Positions 27,660 to 36,177 of a stretch of 64,000 nt of DNA are shown here, one piece after another. The notes under the pieces were generated by a model. The model was not told the DNA's origin. It ran no database searches and was given only the letters and a program-made list of their open reading frames with translations. Position numbers and translations under genes: made by a program. Numbering within the stretch: position 1 is the first letter of the stretch; each line of letters starts with the position of its first letter. Origin of the DNA: Gammaproteobacteria bacterium (lineage in GTDB: Bacteria > Pseudomonadota > Gammaproteobacteria > Xanthomonadales > SZUA-36); contig JAJFLA010000015.1 in assembly GCA_021772935.1 (NCBI GenBank), positions 38,100-102,099 on the forward strand. The letters are read 5' to 3'.

Positions 27660-28166
27660 ATAATCAAGAATTCAGGGCAAAAAATTTGTATAGCCGTGGC
27701 GGGTTTAGTGGCCTCTGTCAGTACGCATGCAGGTCCGGCATTGGCTACTGTTTCCTACGCGCGAACCAGCGTCGACTTGCCAACATTAAGTAATTCTACC
27801 CTCATACTTTTGGGTGTTTTGATGGCGGTGATTGCCGTCCGTGTGATCCGCTCGGGCAAGGGTACGATGAACCGGATGGCAGGCATTTTGTTGGTCACCG
27901 GCGGCCTGTTATCAAGCGGCCATGGGATAGAAAGTACACTCGCAGGAGCCGCTAATGTCACCATATCCGGTGCGAACTGCTCTACCGGCGGGACATCCCA
28001 GTTTCCCCCGTTCAGCATTTTCACATTCAATAATCAGTGCCTGACTGCATTACTTATCACTGACATTAGCCTGGACTGTACTGTAATAATTCCTGGGACT
28101 TGCACAGTGGGTGAGGTTGTGGAACCCGGCCAGGAGTGTCAGTTACCAAGTTGCGGCCCGCCGTAA
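27660..28166 (+). CDS. Putative XrtH (exosortase) substrate, midcut-type, with no canonical start codon
   Basis: The product resembles midcut-by-XrtH proteins: a signal peptide (GQKICIAVAGLVASVSTHAG), a sorting-like VDLPTLS followed by a transmembrane helix TLILLGVLMAVIAV and basic RVIRSGKG, then a second hydrophobic helix and a Cys-containing tail (CSTGG, CLTAL, CTVGE, CQLPSCGPP). The only canonical start is GTG at 27696, which would remove the basic start of the signal peptide. In-frame codons back to a stop at 27573 include no ATG or GTG. GGGAGAGAT directly precedes ATA-ATC at 27660-27665, so a rare start codon, or a lost one, is likely. No exosortase is in the window. Confidence 0.6.
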   Translation: MIKNSGQKICIAVAGLVASVSTHAGPALATVSYARTSVDLPTLSNSTLILLGVLMAVIAVRVIRSGKGTMNRMAGILLVTGGLLSSGHGIESTLAGAANVTISGANCSTGGTSQFPPFSIFTFNNQCLTALLITDISLDCTVIIPGTCTVGEVVEPGQECQLPSCGPP

Positions 28167-28194
28167 TAGACGAGCTTTGCAATAGATTCAAAAG

Positions 28195-28221
28195 AGCCGA
28201 CTGGTTTCGGCTGTTTTTTTT
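28195..28221 (+). terminator. Rho-independent terminator
   Basis: AGCCGA (28195-28200), loop CTGGTT, TCGGCT (28207-28212), then G and eight T residues. It lies 28 bases after the stop of the putative XrtH substrate gene. Confidence 0.85.
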
Positions 28222-28242
28222 CAGCATGGTTTACCGGAAATA

Positions 28243-29055
28243 ATGGAACAAACGGTGACAGTCACCGATACCAGTCAGTTGGTAATGGGTTTTACCATTG
28301 TAGTGATGGCGGTGTTAATGACCATCGAGACAATCATCCCCCGGCGTAAACTCAAGGCCGCCATTGGCTCGCGATGGTTCAATAATTTGTCTCTGAGCCT
28401 GGTGACTTACTTTGTCAGCACGCTCACCAACAATGCCCTGCTGTTGGGCCTTATCTGGTGGGCAGATCTTAAAAATTACGGGTTGCTGCAACACCTTGAT
28501 ACCGGCCTCGCGGGCTCATTTGTAGTAACACTCGTGGCCACCCAGTTTATTAGCTACTGGATACACCGGATTTTTCACCGGGTGCCCGTCCTGTGGCGTA
28601 TTCACGCGGTGCACCACAACGATACCGAGGTGGATGTAACGACCTCCTACCGGCATCACCCACTGGAACCGATCATACCGCTGCCACTGCTGACCCCGTT
28701 CTACATATTGTTGGGTTCACCGGTGGAAGTCGCTCTGCTTTATCATTTATTGCTGATTGCAGTCAGCCTGGTCAGCCACAGTAATATCTGCATTCCTCAT
28801 ACACTCGACCGTTGGCTAAGACGGGTGTTGATAACCCCGGACTTTCACCGCAACCACCATTGCAGCGAACAACATTTTACCGACAGTAATTACGGCAACC
28901 TGGTGCCGTGGTTTGATTACCTGTTCAAGACAGCAACTGACAGACCGTTTGCCGAACAGGAGGAAATGCAGCTGGGTTTGTCGTACCTGCGTGAAGCCCG
29001 GGATTCTCGCATTGATCAACTCCTGTTGCTACCGTTCAGGAAGTGGTTACGATGA
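28243..29055 (+). CDS. Sterol desaturase / fatty-acid hydroxylase superfamily protein
   Basis: A 270-residue membrane di-iron oxygenase with four or more helices. The eight-histidine signature is visible in three clusters: HRIFHRVP, HAVHHNDTEVDVTTSYRHHP and FHRNHHCSEQHFTDSNYG. The family hydroxylates or desaturates lipids such as sterols, carotenoids or fatty acids. ATG at 28243 follows the upstream terminator closely, so the promoter must overlap the terminator or transcription is partly read through. The lipid substrate cannot be told from sequence. Confidence 0.9.
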   Translation: MEQTVTVTDTSQLVMGFTIVVMAVLMTIETIIPRRKLKAAIGSRWFNNLSLSLVTYFVSTLTNNALLLGLIWWADLKNYGLLQHLDTGLAGSFVVTLVATQFISYWIHRIFHRVPVLWRIHAVHHNDTEVDVTTSYRHHPLEPIIPLPLLTPFYILLGSPVEVALLYHLLLIAVSLVSHSNICIPHTLDRWLRRVLITPDFHRNHHCSEQHFTDSNYGNLVPWFDYLFKTATDRPFAEQEEMQLGLSYLREARDSRIDQLLLLPFRKWLR

Positions 29056-29097
29056 AGGAAAAGCGGCGATGGCAAGCCAGCGACAGCCACATCTAAT

Positions 29098-29195
29098 CTA
29101 TTCTTTGGTTTCTCAAGAAACATGGGGAGTTCATTCTTTTCTGTCTCTGTATTCTGTCTGTTCTGCCTCCATTCTGCGTTCATGCAGCTTGTTTA
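29098..29195. repeat. Short dispersed repeat, copy B
   Basis: The first 43 bases match 25732-25775. The following part (GTCTGTTCTGCCTCC, then GCGTTCATGCA) resembles 20338-20365. It lies downstream of the sterol-desaturase gene and runs up to the end of higA on the opposite strand. Confidence 0.5.
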
Positions 29196-29485
29196 CGAGG
29201 CTTCACTGTTTTTTCAATTACTTTTCCGGTTTCCACTTCCGCTACACGTAGTTCATACGACTTTTGCAAATTTAGCCAAAACTCTGCCGTTGTACCAAGA
29301 TACCGTGAGAGCCTCAATGCAGTATCAGCCGTAATGCCACGTTGACCGTTCAAAATTGCCGTAATGCGATTACCCGGAACATCCAGCGCTGTGGCAAAAA
29401 AATTCGCTGAAAGCTCCAATGCCTCCAACTCGTCACGCAGAATCTCACCTGGATGTACTGGCCGCATACCATTCACAAAAGTCAT
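29180..29485 (-). CDS. higA: HigA-family antitoxin
   Basis: A 101-residue XRE-type DNA-binding antitoxin. The family start PVHPGEILRDELEALELSANFFATALDVPGNRITAILNGQRGITADTALRLSRYLGTTAEFWLNLQ is intact and carries the helix-turn-helix. It neutralises the HigB nuclease encoded 13 bases upstream in the same operon, and normally represses the operon by binding dyads in its promoter. Its basic tail (KVIEKTVKPRKQAA) may be flexible. The pair looks complete and functional. Confidence 0.93.
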   Translation of the reverse strand: MTFVNGMRPVHPGEILRDELEALELSANFFATALDVPGNRITAILNGQRGITADTALRLSRYLGTTAEFWLNLQKSYELRVAEVETGKVIEKTVKPRKQAA

Positions 29486-29498
29486 TTCATTTACTCGC

Positions 29499-29777
29499 TT
29501 AATGATAATCCACTATTTCAACATCGTAGGGGCCTTCTTCTGCCCAACGAAAACAAATCCGCCACTGTCTATTGATTCGAATGCTGTACTGGTTTTTGCG
29601 ATCTCCAGACAGCGCTTCAAATCGGTTGCTTCGCAGACACACCAGATCTTCCAGTGTTTCTGCGTTATTCAGTAGGGTCAAACGTCGAACCGCCTGATCA
29701 GTGAACCCCTGAAACTGTCGAACCCGGTGTCCTTCAAAAAGATATTGAGTCCTCCTGTCCTTGAATCCTCGAATCAT
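29499..29777 (-). CDS. higB: HigB-family mRNA-interferase toxin
   Basis: A 92-residue RelE-fold toxin that cleaves mRNA on the ribosome. It opens MIRGFKDRRTQYLFEG and contains LNNAETLEDLVCLRSNRFEALSGDRKNQYSIRINRQWRICFRW, the family core with the active-site Arg/Asn/Gln residues, ending DVEIVDYH. As usual for higBA, the toxin gene comes first. No strong ribosome-binding site precedes it. Confidence 0.93.
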   Translation of the reverse strand: MIRGFKDRRTQYLFEGHRVRQFQGFTDQAVRRLTLLNNAETLEDLVCLRSNRFEALSGDRKNQYSIRINRQWRICFRWAEEGPYDVEIVDYH

Positions 29778-29782
29778 GGGAA

Positions 29783-29797
29783 CAGCATATCATGCTG
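29783..29797. promoter_or_regulatory. Candidate HigA operator
   Basis: CAGCATATCATGCTG is a perfect dyad (CAGCAT/ATGCTG around ATC), six bases upstream of the higB start codon. A related half, CAGCAT, recurs at 29812-29817 beside repeated GATACGT. This suits autorepression of the higBA operon. Confidence 0.55.
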
Positions 29798-30059
29798 ATA
29801 CGTGATACGTACAGCATACACTGAATGGTAATGCTCACAGTCAAAAAAAATCCAGGTTGTTAGATTCTTTTCTCACCGTTTTACGGTTTAGGGATGTGAG
29901 TTGGTGTAATCCGGGGTACCTGCTGGTGTGCTCTTTAGATAAATTGAGTAGCACGCAACCTCCCAAGGTTGCCTATGGCAAGATCAGTAGAAGTTTCTCC
30001 GGCCAGAATTAATTCTAATGTATCCGGCCGCATTGTCGCTGAAAGTACTGTCTTAAACA

Positions 30060-30968
30060 CTACCCACCTCTTTGGTGGTTATACAAATACATGAAAATAT
30101 CGGTGACAGTGTCAAAATCTATCGGCGATAAAGTATTTACGTATACATCGACCAGCGTCCAGTCGCGCTCGCATTGCGGCAAAAAAACACACATTTGTCG
30201 CACCTGATGACTATTTGAATCACAGCCGCCGAGCCGATAGCAACTATACAACTTCAATGCTACGAATTTCGTCCTAAGGGTTTGATTGGCTGGTGAGTAT
30301 TGATTCACATCTTGACCCATTGAAAGCGGAATACCGCTGTTGTACATCAATTGCAGCACATCACTACCAATTTGAAAATCAAGGGCTGACGAGGCATTGG
30401 CCATGCGATCTATAAAATCACTCTCGACTTCTGCATGATCAGTCTTAAGGTATTCTTGAAAAAGATTGCTTGCTCTACCCATTTTGGATCCCAAAATGCC
30501 AGCAGATCGTTTTTCCAAACTCTCGAAAGACATCAATGGACGATAGGTACTGCAGTACTTGATGATATCGTCATATGCCCACTTTGATTCAGCAAACGGT
30601 GGCTCAAAATCAGTGTCTACGCGTTCGCAACGATTATGAAGCTCAACTTCTAATTGTTGAGCCAATGTTGACTCGCCCATGTCATAGGCTTGATCAATGA
30701 CTGCCATCGCATCCTCAGCACTAACCGTGGCCTCAAACTCTGACATAATATTTCTGGCAGATGACGCTGGTGCGCCACTTCCTTCCGATATCAAGTGAGT
30801 GATAGAAGGTGCTTCCGAGCCCTCCTTCCCATTTGGGCTGGTCTCGTCAGTTGCCGAGACACTTTCCGCAACCAGGTCGATATCTGATTCGTTGGTCAGA
30901 TAGTAAATAGCGATCACCGCTGCCAATGATGCAGCGGTGATTGCTACCATTTTCTTATAATTATTCAT
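30060..30968 (-). CDS. Hypothetical membrane-anchored protein
   Basis: A 302-residue protein that I do not recognise. Residues 7-24 (MVAITAASLAAVIAIYYL) form an N-terminal anchor after a short basic stretch, so the bulk is probably periplasmic. It is followed by a low-complexity acidic region (ESVSATDETSPNGKEGSEAP) and a helical domain. Cysteines at about residues 110, 130, 255 and 262 (HNRCERVD, IKYCSTYRP, YSCYRLGGCDSN, MCVFLPQCERD) could form disulfides. TTG at 30980 with AGG upstream is an alternative start. There is no clear operon partner. Confidence 0.65.
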   Translation of the reverse strand: MNNYKKMVAITAASLAAVIAIYYLTNESDIDLVAESVSATDETSPNGKEGSEAPSITHLISEGSGAPASSARNIMSEFEATVSAEDAMAVIDQAYDMGESTLAQQLEVELHNRCERVDTDFEPPFAESKWAYDDIIKYCSTYRPLMSFESLEKRSAGILGSKMGRASNLFQEYLKTDHAEVESDFIDRMANASSALDFQIGSDVLQLMYNSGIPLSMGQDVNQYSPANQTLRTKFVALKLYSCYRLGGCDSNSHQVRQMCVFLPQCERDWTLVDVYVNTLSPIDFDTVTDIFMYLYNHQRGG

Positions 30969-30980
30969 TGCTAGTGACAA

Positions 30981-31738
30981 GTGCCTGGAACTGGTGTTGC
31001 CGCCACACTTGAGAAAAAGCTAACAAACACAAAAGTTCAGTTTGACCAGTATCATAACAATCCCTGGCATCACATAAACCCCGCTTTGTTTTCCTGCCAA
31101 TATATGTTTGGGATACCCTGTGACATTCGTTGTTCTTGCCCCTCTAAACTGCAATTCTTTCCATCATTGCAGTTGAATAGTATTCAATTTGGGCTTCAGG
31201 AATTTCACCTCGCATCATTAACAAAATATCAATTCCCTCAGCATCCAGCCTTTCAGGCTCTTCTTTTTTTGGACGCACTGGATACGCCTGTGTATTTTCA
31301 TGTTTTGGGTCATTCTCAACCCAGGTGTTTTGACTGTCAACAGCCTAACATGTTGATTATATTATAATACTACGAAGTATCAGCACTATAGTGATAAGTC
31401 TAGTCGTTGCAATTGTTACTCTTGAAAGGATATTTCTTTGAATTTAGTTTAGATAGGAAAGCTATTTATTTGATTCTTCACAAAAAGTTCAAACCCAAGT
31501 ATTTCAGACAGTCAAAAGCCTAACCACTATAGTGCTGAACATAAACACTATGGTAGTTGAAGTTATTTTGGCTTTATTTCGGGTATCAACGCACAACTGT
31601 TGTGTAAATGTGACTGGAAAACCGCAGAATACCGCGCGGAATACCGCAACACCCAGATTTAATCCCTGCTCCCATTTGCTAACTTTCCACCAAACGGGGT
31701 CTTTAACCAGTTCTCCAGAATTCTGCCCCAGTTGATTG
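30981..31738. other. AT-rich gap with a coding remnant and inverted repeats
   Basis: No intact gene is supported. On the minus strand, 31144-31340 reads as an open stretch with protein-like composition (NDPKHENTQAYPVRPKKEEP, then LDAEGIDILLMMRGEIPEAQ), but it lacks a start codon and may be a gene remnant. A perfect 13-base inverted pair, CAGCACTATAGTG (31381-31393) and CACTATAGTGCTG (31525-31537), brackets an AT-rich segment. CAACAGCCTAAC near 31338 recurs as CAAAAGCCTAAC near 31513. Confidence 0.4.
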
Positions 31739-32875
31739 TTATCTGGAACCTTTGCGCATCTCCAGCACAACCAAGGTCTCAAAATGCGAAGTAGCCGGGA
31801 ACATATCCAGCAACTGAACCGACTTAAAGCGAAAACGTTGGCTTAAGTTGCTCAGATCGCGGGTCAGACTCGCTGGGTTACAACTAATGTAAATAATATG
31901 CCGGGGTTTGATTCTTTTAATCCAGCTATCCAGCCCGGGAAAGCCCCGGCGCGGTGGGTCGAGCATTAAAGTATCGAAGTTCGAATTACCCGCTTTTCGG
32001 ATGAAGTTTGACAGGGTTTGCTCGTTGTACAAATCCATGCTGTGAAAATTATCCGGTCTGGTATCACCTGCGGCACCGACGTAATTATCTATCAACACTC
32101 TGCGTCCCGCAGCCGAGGCAAATGTATCGGATAAATTACCACTACCCGAGAACAGATCTAACAGACCAGACACTTCCAGCTCTTCCAGTTGGGTCTGAAC
32201 CCGGTTTTGCAGTTCCCGGTTCATCTCCTCAAATACTTGCGAAAAACCGCCATGGGCATAGCTTTCATCCCAACATGTACTGACTTTTCCTGAGCGTAGA
32301 TAAAGCTCACAGTGACCATGGCCTGAATGCGCCTGGGTCCACTCATGCTGATAAATCTGGTCGAAGACCGGTTGAAGCTCTGGCCGCATAATCTTGCATT
32401 GCGGCACCTCTAAAACCTGGTTATTAACGGCATCCAACATGCCAATATATCGATGCCGATAGTGTAGTTGTACACGATTGCGATAAAAAAGACGGCGTGG
32501 TGCCGGTACCACATCAATGCTCTGCTCGGAAACGCCTAAAGCACCGAGTTGACGCAGCAAAGTTGCCTTTTTATAGCCCAACTCACTGGCATAATCGGTG
32601 TGTAGGTATTGGCAGCCGGGACACTGGCTAAAATGCGGACACGTCGGCTCTATGCGATTTGCAGCCGAGTGCTGCAACTGTTGCAGACGGGCAAACTGCA
32701 CTCCCTTGGCCCGTTTATAAACAATGGCAGTACCGGTTTCACCCGGTAGCGTACCAGCCACAAAGGTAATACCCCCGCCCGTTTTAGACACGCCTTGTCC
32801 CAGTGGGTCCAGGTGATCGATTTCAAATTCAATACTGCGAAGTTTGCCCTGCGGTGGTTGAGGTCGATGCTTCAT
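31739..32875 (-). CDS. SAM-dependent RNA (uracil-5-) methyltransferase, TrmA/RlmC/RlmD family
   Basis: A 378-residue RNA methyltransferase that places a methyl group on C5 of uridine in rRNA or tRNA. An N-terminal TRAM-like domain (FEIDHLDPLGQGVSKTGGG) is followed by the iron-sulfur cysteines CPHFSQCPGCQYL, with the fourth in VPQCKIMRPEL. The SAM site is LLDLFSGSGNLS, the motif IV region DTLMLDPPRRGFPGLD, and the catalytic Cys lies in IIYISCNPASLTRDL. It is shorter than E. coli RlmD (433). The RNA target is therefore uncertain. Confidence 0.9.
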   Translation of the reverse strand: MKHRPQPPQGKLRSIEFEIDHLDPLGQGVSKTGGGITFVAGTLPGETGTAIVYKRAKGVQFARLQQLQHSAANRIEPTCPHFSQCPGCQYLHTDYASELGYKKATLLRQLGALGVSEQSIDVVPAPRRLFYRNRVQLHYRHRYIGMLDAVNNQVLEVPQCKIMRPELQPVFDQIYQHEWTQAHSGHGHCELYLRSGKVSTCWDESYAHGGFSQVFEEMNRELQNRVQTQLEELEVSGLLDLFSGSGNLSDTFASAAGRRVLIDNYVGAAGDTRPDNFHSMDLYNEQTLSNFIRKAGNSNFDTLMLDPPRRGFPGLDSWIKRIKPRHIIYISCNPASLTRDLSNLSQRFRFKSVQLLDMFPATSHFETLVVLEMRKGSR

Positions 32876-33010
32876 TATCGTTAATTCCCGGTATATAAAG
32901 AGTGCAGGCCAATTCTGTCACTATCAGTAAACTACATTTTATAATGCTTGCCAGTTGAATTGATGTATCTTTACTCTCTCGTTGCCACCCACACTACAGA
33001 ACACTGGAAA

Positions 33011-34495
33011 ATGAGCCCAAGAACAAGCCCTGCTTTTGACAACAGTTATGCACGCCTTCCTGGGCGATTCTACACACGTCAACAGCCAGTGCCAGTCTCT
33101 GCACCCGGTCTGATTCGTGTTAACCACGCGCTGGCAGCTCAACTTGGTTTTGACGCTGGTTTTCTGGAAACCGAAGCGGGTGTTGAACTCATCGCCGGCA
33201 ATTTGATGCCTGAAGGTGCCGACCCTATCGCCACGGTCTATGCCGGACACCAGTTTGGTGGCTGGAATCCGCAATTAGGTGACGGACGGGCAATCTTGAT
33301 AGGAGAAATAATCGACAACAACGGGCTACGTCACGATATCCAACTAAAAGGGTCCGGGCGCACACCCTACTCCCGTGGCGGCGATGGCCGTGCACCGCTC
33401 GGCCCGGTGTTGCGTGAGTACATCGTCAGTGAAGCCATGGCCGTTCTTGGTGTGCCGACAAGCCGTGCACTTGCCGCTGCCACAACCGGTGAGATGGTGA
33501 TGCGTGAAGACCGTCTACCCGGTGCGATACTGACGCGAGTCGCTCAAAGTCATATTCGTATTGGCAGTCTGCAGTTTTTTGCTGCAAAAAAAGACACAAA
33601 GGCTCTCGCTGTGCTCGCCGATCACGTCATACAGCGACACTTTCCGCAAGCAGCTCAGGTAGATCACCCGGTACGTGCAATGCTCGATGGCGTGATAGCG
33701 CGCCAGGCTGATCTGATAGCGCAATGGCAGTCACTGGGTTTTATTCACGGTGTCATGAATACGGATAATATGCTGCTATCGGGCGAGACTATCGACTATG
33801 GACCCTGTGCCTTTATGGATGAATATGACCCCGCTACGGTGTTCAGTTCTATTGATCAGGGTGGACGTTACGCCTACCGCAATCAACCACACATCGCACA
33901 CTGGAATCTAAGCATGCTTGCACAGGCCTTGTTGCCACTACTGGCCGACGATCCAGACAAGGCCCTGGCGTCGGGCCAGGCTGCGATCGATGCCTACCCG
34001 GATCTGTTTCAGGCTGCATACCAACGCCGCATGCACGAGAAACTCGGACTCAGCAATGAGACTGGCGAGGCACAACTCGTCCAGGATTTACTGGAGTTGA
34101 TGCAACAGGAAAAAACCGACTTCACCTTAACCTTCCGACGTCTTTCGGATCTTGTCGCTCCACGCACTGCAGCAGATAACGATATCGGTAGCGTATTTGA
34201 GTTACCTGACAGCTTCACACCCTGGTTGCAACGATGGCGAAAGGAACTGCTCAAAAGCCCGCAGGATGAGAGTGCACGCCAAGCGGCTATGGATGCCGTC
34301 AACCCGGTTTATATTGCACGCAACCATCTTGTTGCCGAGGCCATTGATGCTGCCATCATCCAACAGAATTTCGAGCCTTTTCACAGGCTTGTTGATATTC
34401 TTTTACAACCTTTTAAATTCAAGCACGAACATGGCCGCTACGCTACGCCACCACTGCCTGAGCAAATTGTCAGACAAACTTTTTGTGGTACTTGA
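33011..34495 (+). CDS. selO: SelO-family protein adenylyltransferase (YdiU)
   Basis: A 494-residue pseudokinase that transfers AMP to Ser, Thr or Tyr side chains. The characteristic core is visible: VYAGHQFGGWNPQLGDGRAILIGEI, the ATP-binding KGSGRTPYSRGGDGRA, the catalytic-loop GVMNTDNMLLSGETIDYGPCAFMDEYDP, and the C-terminal ending TFCGT. That Cys is at the place where eukaryotic SelO carries selenocysteine and E. coli a Cys. ATG at 33011 gives the normal family length; a frame from 32948 adds 21 unrelated residues. Confidence 0.93.
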   Translation: MSPRTSPAFDNSYARLPGRFYTRQQPVPVSAPGLIRVNHALAAQLGFDAGFLETEAGVELIAGNLMPEGADPIATVYAGHQFGGWNPQLGDGRAILIGEIIDNNGLRHDIQLKGSGRTPYSRGGDGRAPLGPVLREYIVSEAMAVLGVPTSRALAAATTGEMVMREDRLPGAILTRVAQSHIRIGSLQFFAAKKDTKALAVLADHVIQRHFPQAAQVDHPVRAMLDGVIARQADLIAQWQSLGFIHGVMNTDNMLLSGETIDYGPCAFMDEYDPATVFSSIDQGGRYAYRNQPHIAHWNLSMLAQALLPLLADDPDKALASGQAAIDAYPDLFQAAYQRRMHEKLGLSNETGEAQLVQDLLELMQQEKTDFTLTFRRLSDLVAPRTAADNDIGSVFELPDSFTPWLQRWRKELLKSPQDESARQAAMDAVNPVYIARNHLVAEAIDAAIIQQNFEPFHRLVDILLQPFKFKHEHGRYATPPLPEQIVRQTFCGT

Positions 34496-34635
34496 GTACA
34501 CACCGCAAAACAGACATCGGGCGAGCTCAGCGGCTTTTCAAGGTTTGCACGCCTGGTGATACTCTTATCCATTCATTAGCCAAGTGGCACTCAAAGACCA
34601 AAGTGCAACCACACTTACCCGCTTGTGACACGCTA

Positions 34636-34662
34636 CTGACAGTTTTAAAACAGTGCTAGAAT
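34636..34662 (+). promoter_or_regulatory. Possible sigma-70 promoter ahead of the ACT gene
   Basis: CTGACA (34636-34641) and TAGAAT (34657-34662) are separated by 15 bases, about 100 bases upstream of the ACT protein start. The spacer is short, so this is tentative. Confidence 0.3.
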
Positions 34663-34763
34663 GGCAGGTATCCTAGCCTTGGGCGTGATTGCCGCAAAGC
34701 CTCCACAAGCACTCGTGTTATGCCAGCACGATGACGCTTGTCTCTGACAGTGAACTTAATACA

Positions 34764-35210
34764 ATGACACTAAAACAGATCTCGATTTTTCTTGAAAACG
34801 CACCCGGCCGACTGCTCGAAATCACCACGGCATTTGGAGATGCTGGTATTAACCTGAAAGCACTGAGCCTTGCTGGCACCTCCGGTTTTGGGGCTCTGCG
34901 GCTGATTGTTTCAGATCTGCACAAGGCGCGTAATATCGCCATGGAACATGGTTGGCCAGCACGGGTTGATGAGGTTCTGGCAGTACGTATTTCCGACAGC
35001 CCCGGCAGTCTTGCAGCGATACTCACACCCCTTAGTGAGAAGCGCATTGATGTTGAATATATGTACGCTTTCACGGGGTTTTCCCCGACAGAAGCCGTAA
35101 TGATTTTTGGCTTTAAAGAGATTGAAGAAGCCACAAGCGTACTCAAGGACTGTAATGCTATCCTGATCGGTACTGATGAATTCAAAACGCTTGAGAGCAA
35201 GGGGTACTGA
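34764..35210 (+). CDS. Tandem ACT-domain protein
   Basis: A 148-residue protein made of two ACT domains. The first is LKQISIFLENAPGRLLEITTAFGDAGINLKALSLAGTS; the second is VLAVRISDSPGSLAAILTPLSEKRIDVEYMYAFTGFSP. Such stand-alone proteins bind amino acids or acyl-CoA and are often found beside phenylacetate-CoA ligase or amino-acid enzymes, none of which is here. ATG at 34764 places the first strand at the N-terminus as in relatives; ATG at 34731 is another option. The next gene begins four bases after its stop, indicating a two-gene operon. Confidence 0.87.
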   Translation: MTLKQISIFLENAPGRLLEITTAFGDAGINLKALSLAGTSGFGALRLIVSDLHKARNIAMEHGWPARVDEVLAVRISDSPGSLAAILTPLSEKRIDVEYMYAFTGFSPTEAVMIFGFKEIEEATSVLKDCNAILIGTDEFKTLESKGY

Positions 35211-35214
35211 GCAG

Positions 35215-36162
35215 ATGACGAGCAGTACTGGTGAAGGGTTTCGTCCCAATAAAATAGCCATCATCGGCGCCGGACCAGTAGGCTGTGTACTCGCGGCAGC
35301 CCTTTCAAACAACGGGCACGAAGTGGTGCTCTGTGACCTGGTTAAAGACCTTCTCTCACCCGCCATGGATCCTGGAATCCGGATTGAAGGTGCCCTGCAA
35401 ATTAGTGGCCGTGTTGCCCAGACGGTGACCACGCTGGATGCGCTGGCCGATGATACACCGGAGCTGATTTTTATTACCTCAAAGGCAACTGCGCTGCCCC
35501 TGATAGCATCGGCGATGCAATCATTTCACCAGCCAGGGATACATGTCGTAAGTTGGCAAAACGGTCTGGACACCGAACGTGTACTCGCCGATCACCTGGG
35601 CGCCGAGTGGGTAATGCGCGCCGCCGTGAATTTTGGCGTAAGCTTGCTGGCACCCGCACATGTGACCGTGAGTTTTCATCACCCGCCACACTGGCTGCAG
35701 GAATCACACGAGAGCGGCAAGCAGGTTGCTGCTTCGGTCTGCAAACTACTTAGCGAGGCTGGTCTTCCCACCAACCATGCTGACCGCCTGATTGATCAGG
35801 TCTGGCAGAAGACCATTCTCAATGCTGCTTTGGGCCCCGTCTGTGCCGTCACTGGCAAAACCATGTCGCAGGCAATGCGCGATCCCTTCCTATATGATCT
35901 GGTAGAGAAGCTGCTCAAGGAAGGCATCACCATTGCACGCGCCAATGAAGTCCATCTCGGCTGGGACTATTATCGCTATGCTATCAATTACTTAAAAGGT
36001 GCTGGTGATCACAAGCCTTCGATGTTGATAGATATAGAAAACGGGCGGATCACCGAGGCGGAGTTTATCAATGGCCAAATTGCGCTCTACGCTGAAATGG
36101 CCGGATTGGAGGCCCCTTATAACATTATGATGCGGGCTCTGGTCAAAGCGCTGGAGTCCTGA
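35215..36162 (+). CDS. Ketopantoate reductase-family dehydrogenase (PanE/ApbA-like)
   Basis: A 315-residue NADPH-dependent enzyme that would reduce 2-dehydropantoate or a related 2-oxo acid. The Rossmann loop is KIAIIGAGPVGCVLAAAL, the substrate-binding region contains VVSWQNGLDTERVLADHL, and the C-terminal domain has the catalytic Lys in DQVWQKTILNAALGPVCAVTG, with Asn as expected. The C-terminal NGRITEAEFINGQI differs somewhat from E. coli PanE (SSMLQDIxxxRxTEIDYINGxI) but follows the same pattern. ATG at 35215 lies just behind the ACT stop, in a GAGCAG context. Confidence 0.88.
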   Translation: MTSSTGEGFRPNKIAIIGAGPVGCVLAAALSNNGHEVVLCDLVKDLLSPAMDPGIRIEGALQISGRVAQTVTTLDALADDTPELIFITSKATALPLIASAMQSFHQPGIHVVSWQNGLDTERVLADHLGAEWVMRAAVNFGVSLLAPAHVTVSFHHPPHWLQESHESGKQVAASVCKLLSEAGLPTNHADRLIDQVWQKTILNAALGPVCAVTGKTMSQAMRDPFLYDLVEKLLKEGITIARANEVHLGWDYYRYAINYLKGAGDHKPSMLIDIENGRITEAEFINGQIALYAEMAGLEAPYNIMMRALVKALES

Positions 36163-36177
36163 TCCCGATCAGATCAG

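Noticed and set aside
30981..31367. 128-codon plus-strand frame
   Set aside because: Composition is low in protein-like patterns and the opposite strand reads more like coding sequence; no ribosome-binding site.
34718..35432. Two long frames antisense to the ACT and ketopantoate-reductase genes
   Set aside because: Both overlap well-supported genes and lack any domain or start signals.
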